Shown piece after piece: positions 1 through 5,341 of a stretch of DNA of 8,931 nucleotides. The stretch lies in contig JAMFST010000338.1 in the NCBI GenBank assembly GCA_026225435.1, positions 1 through 8,931 on the forward strand. The letters run 5' to 3'. Below the pieces are notes generated by a model. That model was not told the DNA's origin, did not search any database, and saw only the letters and a program-made list of their open reading frames with translations. Source of the DNA: Labilithrix luteola. GTDB taxonomy: Bacteria > Myxococcota_A > Polyangia > Polyangiales > Polyangiaceae. The position numbers were made by a program, and so were the translations under genes. Numbering within the stretch: position 1 is the first letter of the stretch; every line of letters begins with the position of its first letter.

Positions 1-692
1 TGGGCGGCGGCGTACCGCGCGAGGAAGGTAGGGTCGTACTGCGCGCTGCTCGGCGGCTCGGCGAAGCCGTTGGCGGGGTTGAAGAGATCGAGCGACGGAT
101 CGACCGACAGCGGATCGCCCTCGTCCTGCACCGACGGGTCGATGCAACCGAGGAGGAGCTCCCCCTGGCCGGGGTGGGGCGCGAGGAAGATGGCTCCGTC
201 GGGGAGCGGCATCGTCGCCTGATCGAGCGGCACCGGGCGACCCGACGGCGCTTTCGTCAGCCGCGCGCTGGGCGCCAGACCCGCCTGTTCGATGTAGAAC
301 GCAAAGAGCGTCCCGCCGCCGGAGTGGCCGAGGGTGACCACGCGGTCGAAGTGCTCGCGCAGGAAGGCGATACCAGCGGCGACGTCGAGCAGGCACTGCT
401 CGTGGATGAGCGACAGGTCGTTGTTGGGCGAGCGGCTGCCCTGCGTCCACACGGCGTACCCCTTCTTCAGGAGCAGCGGCACCTGGCCGTGGTTCGTCGT
501 GTCTTGCCGCGGGTGCATGATCATCACGACGGTGCGCGTACGCGCGCCCTTGCTCTCGCCCGGTACCCGCAGCACCCCGGTGACCTTGGCGTCGTCGCCC
601 GTGCCCAGCGTGTGCACGGTCGTCACCGTGCCGGCGGGGAGCGCCTCCTGATCGACGTAGCGACCGTCTCCCAACCGACCGAGCCGGCTCAC
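1..692 (-). CDS. alpha/beta-hydrolase, C-terminus outside the window
   Basis: Translation of the minus strand stays open from a GTG at 692-690 to the window edge, giving 230 residues. Residues 122-127 read GHSGGG, the nucleophile elbow of the alpha/beta-hydrolase fold, so Ser124 is the likely nucleophile. A preceding HPRQD stretch (60-64) probably supplies the oxyanion-side loop, and APHPGQG (about 190-196) follows. The acid and the catalytic His are expected in the missing C-terminal part. The GTG start is chosen because it overlaps the stop of the upstream VOC gene by 4 bp (GTGA) and has a GGAG ribosome-binding site 8 bases upstream. Coupling to the VOC gene suggests the hydrolase acts on the same intermediate, for example a C-C or ester/amide bond after ring opening. 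The fold is clear from the sequence; the substrate is not, and a thioesterase or lactonase role is also possible. Confidence 0.85.
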   Translation of the reverse strand, partial: MSRLGRLGDGRYVDQEALPAGTVTTVHTLGTGDDAKVTGVLRVPGESKGARTRTVVMIMHPRQDTTNHGQVPLLLKKGYAVWTQGSRSPNNDLSLIHEQCLLDVAAGIAFLREHFDRVVTLGHSGGGTLFAFYIEQAGLAPSARLTKAPSGRPVPLDQATMPLPDGAIFLAPHPGQGELLLGCIDPSVQDEGDPLSVDPSLDLFNPANGFAEPPSSAQYDPTFLARYAAA

Positions 693-1540
693 GCCGTGGG
701 CTCCACGCGCAGCGCGTTCTTGTCGTACTGGGTGATCGTGCCGCCGCGCACGCCGCCCACCGCCGAGTACCAGACCGCGTGGCGGCACCCGGTGGCGCGC
801 CGGTCGATGACCAGCTCCCCCTTCTTCTCGATCTCGAAGAAGGCGCCGACCTTGCGCACGGTCACCGCGGGATCTTGCCGCGCGACCTCGGGGAACGTCG
901 CCAGCTCCGGCACGTCGAGGACGAGCAGGGTGGCGACGCCCTTTTCGGGCGCCTTCTCCTTCTCGATGAGCGCCGCCTTGCTCTCCCACAGACCGGTGAG
1001 CGACGGCTTGCCGCTGCGCACGGTGGCGAGGAGCGCGTCGATCGTCAGGTTGGCGTCGGCCACCTCCTGCGGCACGACGGCGCGCGTGGGGCGGGTGACC
1101 TCGACGAAGTAGCCATTGGGATCGTGCACGTAGATCGACTCGATGGTCTCGTGCTGCACGACCATCTCGCAGGGCCAGTCGCTGGCGTCGAGGCGGCGCT
1201 TGTACTCGAGGAGATCCGCCTCGGTCTCCACGTGGACGGCGAGGTGCCGCGAGCGGACGAAGTACTCGGGGATGTGCGCCGCCTGGCCGGAGTGCGCGTC
1301 CCCCTGGCCGCGCTCCCCGAAGGGGTCGACACCGAAGTAGTAGAAGAAGGCGATCCGGTCGCCGTCCCCGATGTCGAAGAAGAAGTGGACGAAGTCGGGG
1401 TGCGCCGTCGGGCCCCAGCCCTTGGCGCAGATGGTGTGCGCGACGGGGAAGCCGAGGACGTCGCGGTAGAAGCGCACCGTGCCCTCGGGATCGAAGGTGG
1501 GAAACGCCGCGTGGTTGACCCCTCTTACTCGGTGTTCCAT
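689..1540 (-). CDS. VOC (glyoxalase/extradiol dioxygenase fold) protein with extra C-terminal domain
   Basis: This is a 283-residue protein. Residues 5-151 form one vicinal-oxygen-chelate domain. GVNHAAF supplies His10 on the first strand, RHLAVHVE supplies His99 (or His103), and the closing strand VHDPNGYFVEVTRP supplies Glu147. This His/His/Glu set is the usual metal triad of the superfamily, which includes ring-cleaving dioxygenases, glyoxalases and isomerases. Residues about 160-283 do not look like a second VOC module: they hold a charged helical stretch, then beta-rich sequence ending in a GGVRGGTITQYDK-like motif that I do not recognise. The gene follows the TetR gene after 39 bp and overlaps the hydrolase by 4 bp. 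There is no Shine-Dalgarno before the ATG, and a candidate promoter ends 6 bases upstream of it. The context fits ring cleavage or processing of a ring-cleavage product, but the reaction cannot be read from the fold. Confidence 0.85.
   Translation of the reverse strand: MEHRVRGVNHAAFPTFDPEGTVRFYRDVLGFPVAHTICAKGWGPTAHPDFVHFFFDIGDGDRIAFFYYFGVDPFGERGQGDAHSGQAAHIPEYFVRSRHLAVHVETEADLLEYKRRLDASDWPCEMVVQHETIESIYVHDPNGYFVEVTRPTRAVVPQEVADANLTIDALLATVRSGKPSLTGLWESKAALIEKEKAPEKGVATLLVLDVPELATFPEVARQDPAVTVRKVGAFFEIEKKGELVIDRRATGCRHAVWYSAVGGVRGGTITQYDKNALRVEPTA
701..704 (-). promoter_or_regulatory. Ribosome-binding site of the hydrolase
   Basis: The minus strand reads GGAG, 8 bases before the GTG start at 692, inside the last codons of the VOC gene. 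It supports the non-ATG start and translational coupling through the GTGA overlap. Confidence 0.55.
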
Positions 1541-1546
1541 GAGCCC

Positions 1547-1574
1547 AAGGTACGTCGACTTACGTCATCGTCAA
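1547..1574 (-). promoter_or_regulatory. Candidate promoter of the VOC-hydrolase pair
   Basis: On the minus strand TTGACG (1574-1569, 5/6 to the sigma-70 -35 box) is followed after 16 bp by TACCTT (1552-1547, 3/6 to -10). The -10 ends 6 bases before the VOC ATG, so transcription would start at or next to the start codon. That fits the absence of a ribosome-binding site. The -35 box lies inside the operator candidate at 1559-1574. The -10 match is weak. Confidence 0.3.
1559..1574. promoter_or_regulatory. Candidate TetR operator upstream of the VOC gene
   Basis: CTTAC-GTCATC-GTCAA matches the arms of the inverted repeat TTTAC-N6-GTAAA at 8 of 10 positions. Read on the minus strand, its core ACGATGACGTA matches the core at 3139-3149 (ACGTTGACGTA) at 10 of 11 bases. 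It lies in the 39-bp gap between the TetR and VOC genes, over the candidate -35 box. Confidence 0.5.
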
Positions 1575-1579
1575 ATGTT

Positions 1580-2353
1580 TTACGACGACTTGCCCGGCGT
1601 CTTCTTCCGCCCCTTCTCCCCCTCCGCGGCGGCGCGCTCGAGGAGCTCGAGATCCTGGCGCAGCAGCTTGATGGCGCCCTCGATCCCCGGCGCCTTGCGC
1701 GCGACCGGCTGGGCGATCGACTGCACGGCCATCTCCGCCAGCTCGTCGCAGATCTCGTCGGCAGTGCGCCCGTCCTTGGGGTGATGCCACCAGGCCACCC
1801 AGTTGGACAGGCCGATGATCCCCAGCGCGGCCACCCGCGAATCCACCGGGCGCGAGAGCCCCGCGCGCACCGCGTCGTCGATGACCTCGACGAACTCGGC
1901 GAGCACCTTGCGCCGCCCGCGCACGTGCACCTGTGCCACCTCGGCCGGCAGGTTCGACTCCGAGCGCACCAGGAGGAGGAAGCGCGAGGGATTGTCCGCC
2001 ACCTGCGAGACGATCAGCCGCGTCATCGCCCGCAGGCGATCGAGCGGCCCCACGCTCTTGTCGCCGTTGATCACGCCGAGCTGCCGCGCCGGGCTCTCGG
2101 TGATCTCGGCGACCAGCTTCACGAGCAGCTCGTCCTTGTTTTTTACGTAGTAGTAAAGAGCCGGACGGGTCATCCCCATCGCGTCGGCGATGTCCTGCAG
2201 GCTGGTGCCGGAGAAGCCGCGCTCGGCGAAGAGCTGCGTCGCGCGCTCGAAGATCTCGTTCTCGACCAGGTTGCTCCGCGGGGTGCGGGCGTTCACGTCT
2301 CTCGGCTCACTGGCGGGGACAGCCGCTTCGCGTTTGCGGCGCGCGCTCTTCAT
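1580..2353 (-). CDS. TetR-family transcriptional regulator
   Basis: This is a 257-residue regulator with an N-terminal TetR helix-turn-helix at about residues 30-77. The stretch IFERATQLFAERGFSGTSL, followed by QDIADAMGMTRPALYYYVKNKDELL, is canonical for the family. The C-terminal ligand domain contains an NWVAWWHHPKDG segment (184-195), which resembles KstR2-like regulators that often sense acyl- or aryl-CoA thioesters; the ligand inference is loose. The last ~18 residues are Lys/Gly/Ser-rich, probably a disordered basic tail. The ATG at 2353 lies 11 bases after the isomerase stop and adds a basic leader of about 20 residues. A GTG at 2296-2294 would give 238 residues and a more usual N-terminus, so the start is uncertain. 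It probably represses both divergent blocks through the TTTAC-N6-GTAAA sites, one of which lies inside this gene over codons 66-71. Confidence 0.93.
   Translation of the reverse strand: MKSARRKREAAVPASEPRDVNARTPRSNLVENEIFERATQLFAERGFSGTSLQDIADAMGMTRPALYYYVKNKDELLVKLVAEITESPARQLGVINGDKSVGPLDRLRAMTRLIVSQVADNPSRFLLLVRSESNLPAEVAQVHVRGRRKVLAEFVEVIDDAVRAGLSRPVDSRVAALGIIGLSNWVAWWHHPKDGRTADEICDELAEMAVQSIAQPVARKAPGIEGAIKLLRQDLELLERAAAEGEKGRKKTPGKSS
2142..2157. promoter_or_regulatory. Perfect intragenic operator-like inverted repeat
   Basis: TTTAC-GTAGTA-GTAAA is a perfect 5+5 inverted repeat with the same 6-base spacer as the site at 3136-3151, and is identical to it at 12 of 16 positions. It sits in the helix-turn-helix coding region of the TetR gene (Leu66-Lys71), where codons CTT, GTA and AAA replace the G/C-ending codons used almost everywhere else. 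It may be a real intragenic operator, or a by-product of the conserved Tyr-Tyr-Tyr-Val-Lys motif. Confidence 0.35.
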
Positions 2354-2364
2354 GACGCGCCACG

Positions 2365-3135
2365 CTATACCAATCGGCGAGGAGAGAGCACGGCGCCGCA
2401 TCCGGGCACGTGCGGGTCGAGCTCGAGAAGATCGAGCATCTGCCGCGCGGTGCACGCCGCCGTGGAGGTGACCGGCAGGCCGAGCGCCTGCTCGACGATG
2501 TCGAGCGCGGCGAGCGACGGCATCTGCACGCACGCCGAGAGCACCACCGTGTCCACGCCGGTGAGATCGAGCGACTTCACGTCCTCGATCAGGCGCCGCG
2601 GATCGATCCGCCCGACCTCGAGGTTGTCGGGGATCTCGAAGGAGCGGTGATCATGGACGGCGATCCCCTCCGCCTCGAGATAGCCGACGACCTTGGCCGT
2701 CAGCGACTTCATGTACGGCGCGAGCAGCGCCACCTTCTTCGCGCCGAGCTTCTGCAGACCGTACACCAGCGCGCCCGCCGAGGTCATCACCCGGGAGCTG
2801 GCGCCGTTGGCCGCGACCACCTCGGCGAGATCGCGCTCCACCTCGCGGTGGTACCCCGGGCCCTGCGCCATGATGGCGACCAGGCACGCGGTGCTCATCA
2901 CGTCGACGCGCGCATCGGAGAGCTCGGCGGCGCAGCGCAGCCCCTCCTTGTTCATCGCCACCAGCTCCTCGGGCGTGACGCGGTGCATTCGCATGCGCGA
3001 GGAGTGGAAGGTGAAGGACTGCCCGTGACGAGCATGCCGGCGCAGCATCGCAGGGATCTCGGTCTCCATCGTGGTGTTGGAGCTGGGGACGATCTGGCCG
3101 ATGCGCAACGGCGACTGGATTCGGGTCTGCGTCAT
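2365..3135 (-). CDS. Maleate cis-trans isomerase family (Asp/Glu racemase superfamily)
   Basis: This 256-residue protein has the length usual for maleate isomerases, which convert maleate to fumarate through a covalent succinyl-cysteine intermediate in the cytosol. The hallmark IGQIVPSSNTTMETEIPAM is at residues 12-30. The two catalytic cysteines are Cys84 (STACLVAIMAQG) and Cys202 (LSACVQMPSL). Their spacing of 118 equals that of characterised maleate isomerases as I recall them (Cys82/Cys200 in Pseudomonas putida). Tyr141 and Asn171 fall where the conserved Tyr and Asn of those enzymes are expected, so the active site looks complete. The ATG at 3135 is preferred on family length. An in-frame ATG at 3165 would add ten residues and place the operator inside the coding region. 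Neither start has a clear ribosome-binding site. A substituted maleate (for example methyl- or hydroxymaleate) is a possible alternative substrate; hydantoin racemase is less likely given the PSSNTTME motif. Confidence 0.9.
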   Translation of the reverse strand: MTQTRIQSPLRIGQIVPSSNTTMETEIPAMLRRHARHGQSFTFHSSRMRMHRVTPEELVAMNKEGLRCAAELSDARVDVMSTACLVAIMAQGPGYHREVERDLAEVVAANGASSRVMTSAGALVYGLQKLGAKKVALLAPYMKSLTAKVVGYLEAEGIAVHDHRSFEIPDNLEVGRIDPRRLIEDVKSLDLTGVDTVVLSACVQMPSLAALDIVEQALGLPVTSTAACTARQMLDLLELDPHVPGCGAVLSPRRLV

Positions 3136-3151
3136 TTTACGTTGACGTAGA
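3136..3151. promoter_or_regulatory. Candidate TetR operator at the isomerase start
   Basis: TTTAC-GTTGAC-GTAGA matches the inverted repeat TTTAC-N6-GTAAA at 9 of 10 arm positions, with a perfect core TACGT-TG-ACGTA at 3138-3149. It touches the isomerase start codon (3133-3135), so a bound repressor would block transcription start or early elongation of the leftward block. A sister site starts 42 bp to the right, about four helical turns, so both would lie on the same DNA face. Confidence 0.6.
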
Positions 3152-3169
3152 ATTAGTGACGCCATCCGC

Positions 3170-3198
3170 TTGACACAAGTACGGCAGCGTAAAAGAAT
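3170..3198 (+). promoter_or_regulatory. Candidate sigma-70 promoter of the rightward operon
   Basis: TTGACA (3170-3175, 6/6) is followed by a 17-bp spacer and AAGAAT (3193-3198, 4/6 to TATAAT). The expected start near 3205 would leave a leader of about 16 bases that begins at the ribosome-binding site. The candidate operator at 3178-3193 fills the spacer, an arrangement typical of direct repression. Confidence 0.45.
3178..3193. promoter_or_regulatory. Candidate TetR operator in the rightward promoter spacer
   Basis: AGTAC-GGCAGC-GTAAA matches TTTAC-N6-GTAAA at 8 of 10 arm positions and contains the perfect TACG-N4-CGTA core (3180-3191), with the same geometry as the site at 3136-3151. It lies between the -35 and -10 boxes of the candidate rightward promoter. 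Confidence 0.45.
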
Positions 3199-3205
3199 CG
3201 ACGAC

Positions 3206-3213
3206 GGCGGTGA
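3206..3213 (+). promoter_or_regulatory. Ribosome-binding site deciding the A-subunit start
   Basis: GGCGGTGA matches the Shine-Dalgarno consensus GGAGGTGA at 7 of 8 positions and ends 7 bases before the ATG at 3221. It supports that start over the in-frame TTG at 3170, which is part of the -35 box. Confidence 0.6.
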
Positions 3214-3220
3214 GAGAACC

Positions 3221-5341
3221 ATGACCTATGTGATCGGCGTCGACGTCGGCGGGACATTCACGGATGCAGTGCTGGGCGACGCGGACGGGCGTCTCTACGG
3301 GGCGAAGGCGCCGTCCACCCCGCCGGACTACTCGCGGGGCGTGATGGACGTGCTGCGCGTCCTCGCCACCCAGCTGGGCGTCAGCCTGGAGGCGATGCTG
3401 GCCGACACGCATCACATCGCCCACGGCACCACCTCGTCCTTGAACGCGCTGGTGACGGGCAACGTGCCGCCGGTGGGCTTCCTCACCACCCAGGGGCACC
3501 GCGACTCGATCTACATCATGAACGTCGAGGGGCGGTACCTCGGGCGTGGCCCCGAGGAGCTGCAGAACGTGATGGGGCAGACCAAGTCGCACGGCCTGCT
3601 CCCCAAGCGGTTGGCCCTGGAAGTGACCGAGCGGCTCGACCGCGACGGGACGGTCGTCGTGCCGCTCGACGAGGCGCAGGCGAAGGTCGCCATCGCCGCG
3701 CTCCTCGCGCAGGACGTGGCGGCCATCGCCGTCTCGCTCCTCTGGTCGTTCAAGAACCCCGCGCACGAGCAGCGCCTGCGGGAGCTGATCCACGAGCAGG
3801 CGCCGCGGATGTTCGTCTCGCTCTCGTCGGAGGTGAGCCCGCGCATCCGCGAGTTCAGCCGCAACGCGACCACCATCATGAGCGCGCAGATCGGCCCCGG
3901 GCTGCGCTCGTACCTCGGCGCGCTCGAAGGGGAGCTGCGCGACCACAAGCTGAAGGGGCCGCTGCTGGTCATGCAGAGCAACGGCGGCGCCGTCGCGGCG
4001 AGCGAGGCGCCGTCGGTCGCCATCAGCACCGTCGGCTCGGTCCTCACCGGCGGGGTCATCGGCTCCGTCGCGCTCGGCCAGCAGCTCGGCCACAAGAACA
4101 TCATCTCCACCGACGTCGGCGGCACCACCTTCCTCGCCGGTCTGGTCGTCGACGGCGAGCCGGTGCGCGCGTCGTCCACGGTCATCCGTCACCACCCGGT
4201 CAACGTGCCGACGCTCCAGGTCCACGCCATCGGCTCCGGCGGCGGCGCCATCGCCTGGATCGACCGGGGGCGAAACCTCCGCGTCGGTCCGCACAGCGCG
4301 CAGGCGGTGCCGGGCCCGGCCTGTTACGACCAGGGGGGCACCGAGCCGACCAACACCGACGCCAACCTGGTGCTCGGCATCCTCTCCGAGCGCGGCCTGC
4401 TCGGCGGCAAGAAGCGCCTCTCGCTGGAGAGGGCGCGCGAGGCGATCCGCACGCGCATCGCCGAGCCGTTGCACCTCTCCGTCGAGGATGCGGCCGCCGC
4501 CATCTACGCCGTGCAGAATGCACAGACCGGCGATCTCCTGCGCAAGGTCGTCGTCGAGGCGGGGCACGATCCGCGGCGGTTCGTGGTGTACGCCTTCGGG
4601 GGCGCCGGCCCGGCCAACTGCGCGGCGTACTCGGCAGAGATCGGCGTCAAGGAAGTCGTCGTCCCGCTGGGCGCGGTCGCCTCCGCCTTCTCGGCCTATG
4701 GCCTCGCCACCTCCAACGTGGTGCTCGCCGCCGAGGCGTCCGACCCCGGGACCTTCCCCCTCGACCCGCGGCGGGTGGAGAAGAGCTTCGCCGCGCTCGA
4801 GGCTCGCGTGCTCGAGGCGATGAAGCGCCAGGGGGTCGCCTTCTCCAAGATCACGCTGCATCGCGAGGCAGACCTTCGCTACAGCATGCAGATCGCCGAG
4901 CTGGCCACGCCGGTGAAGGACGGCGCCATCGACGCCGCGGAGCTGGAGGCGACCGTCGCTCGCTTCGAGCAGAAGTACACCGAGCTCTATGGAGCCGACA
5001 CCGGCTTCCGCGAGGCCGGGGTGCAGGCGCTCACCTTCCGCGTCCGTGCCGAGGGGGCGTTGCCGTTCTCGCCGTCGCTTCCGCACGCGAAGAAGGCGAG
5101 CTCGCCGGACAGCAGCGTGGCCCGCGCCGGCACCCGCAAGGTGCGCCTCGGCGGTCGCGACTTCGTCGACACCGCCATCTACGACTACGAAAAATTGCTC
5201 GCCGGTCACGTCATCGAAGGCCCCGCCATCGTCGAGGTCCCCACCACCACCGTCGTGGTCCCTGCGGGCATGCGCTCGCACATCGACGGACTCGGCAACC
5301 TCGTCATCCAGACCCCCCACGCGATCGGAGCCACGTCATGA
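3221..5341 (+). CDS. Hydantoinase/oxoprolinase A-type ATPase subunit (acetone carboxylase beta-like)
   Basis: This 706-residue protein has the N-terminal hydantoinase/oxoprolinase domain (about 3-182), opening with IGVDVGGTFTDAVLGD, the first phosphate loop of the actin/Hsp70-like ATPase fold. The main A domain (about 200-490) carries STDVGGTT (296-303) and a GSGGGAIAWID loop, and a C-terminal domain (about 505-690) follows. Family members use ATP to phosphorylate a carbonyl or enol substrate for a B-type partner: 5-oxoprolinase, N-methylhydantoinase, caprolactamase, acetone carboxylase and acetophenone carboxylase. The length is close to the acetone carboxylase beta subunit (about 717 residues) and is not the fused eukaryotic-type oxoprolinase. 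The position after the second GGTT-F is Leu305, where many relatives have Asp, which may mark a subfamily. The gene overlaps the B-subunit gene by 4 bp, as expected for equimolar subunits. The substrate is not readable: carboxylation and lactam/imide hydrolysis are both possible. Confidence 0.92.
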   Translation: MTYVIGVDVGGTFTDAVLGDADGRLYGAKAPSTPPDYSRGVMDVLRVLATQLGVSLEAMLADTHHIAHGTTSSLNALVTGNVPPVGFLTTQGHRDSIYIMNVEGRYLGRGPEELQNVMGQTKSHGLLPKRLALEVTERLDRDGTVVVPLDEAQAKVAIAALLAQDVAAIAVSLLWSFKNPAHEQRLRELIHEQAPRMFVSLSSEVSPRIREFSRNATTIMSAQIGPGLRSYLGALEGELRDHKLKGPLLVMQSNGGAVAASEAPSVAISTVGSVLTGGVIGSVALGQQLGHKNIISTDVGGTTFLAGLVVDGEPVRASSTVIRHHPVNVPTLQVHAIGSGGGAIAWIDRGRNLRVGPHSAQAVPGPACYDQGGTEPTNTDANLVLGILSERGLLGGKKRLSLERAREAIRTRIAEPLHLSVEDAAAAIYAVQNAQTGDLLRKVVVEAGHDPRRFVVYAFGGAGPANCAAYSAEIGVKEVVVPLGAVASAFSAYGLATSNVVLAAEASDPGTFPLDPRRVEKSFAALEARVLEAMKRQGVAFSKITLHREADLRYSMQIAELATPVKDGAIDAAELEATVARFEQKYTELYGADTGFREAGVQALTFRVRAEGALPFSPSLPHAKKASSPDSSVARAGTRKVRLGGRDFVDTAIYDYEKLLAGHVIEGPAIVEVPTTTVVVPAGMRSHIDGLGNLVIQTPHAIGATS
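5327..5330 (+). promoter_or_regulatory. Ribosome-binding site of the B subunit
   Basis: GGAG lies 7 bases before the ATG at 5338, inside the end of the A-subunit gene. It favours the first of the two adjacent ATG codons (5338 and 5341) and supports coupled translation. Confidence 0.55.

Noticed and set aside
174..1112. Plus-strand open frame (312 codons) over the hydrolase and VOC genes
   Set aside because: The opposite strand carries a hydrolase with a GHSGGG elbow and a VOC domain; this frame is their shadow.
779..2650. Long plus-strand open frame (623 codons) across the VOC, TetR and isomerase genes
   Set aside because: Antisense to three genes with clear family motifs. The product is Arg/Asp/His/Val-rich low-complexity sequence with no domain, a by-product of G/C-rich third positions.
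3133..3222. Longer N-terminus for the isomerase, using upstream in-frame starts
   Set aside because: The added residues are not family-like, would put the operator and the rightward promoter inside the gene, and lack a ribosome-binding site. The ATG at 3135 matches the family length.
3137..5320. Long minus-strand open frame (727 codons) opposite the A-subunit gene
   Set aside because: Mirrors the codon bias of the A subunit. The translation is Arg/Gly/Asp/His-rich without any recognisable motif, and its end runs into the control region.
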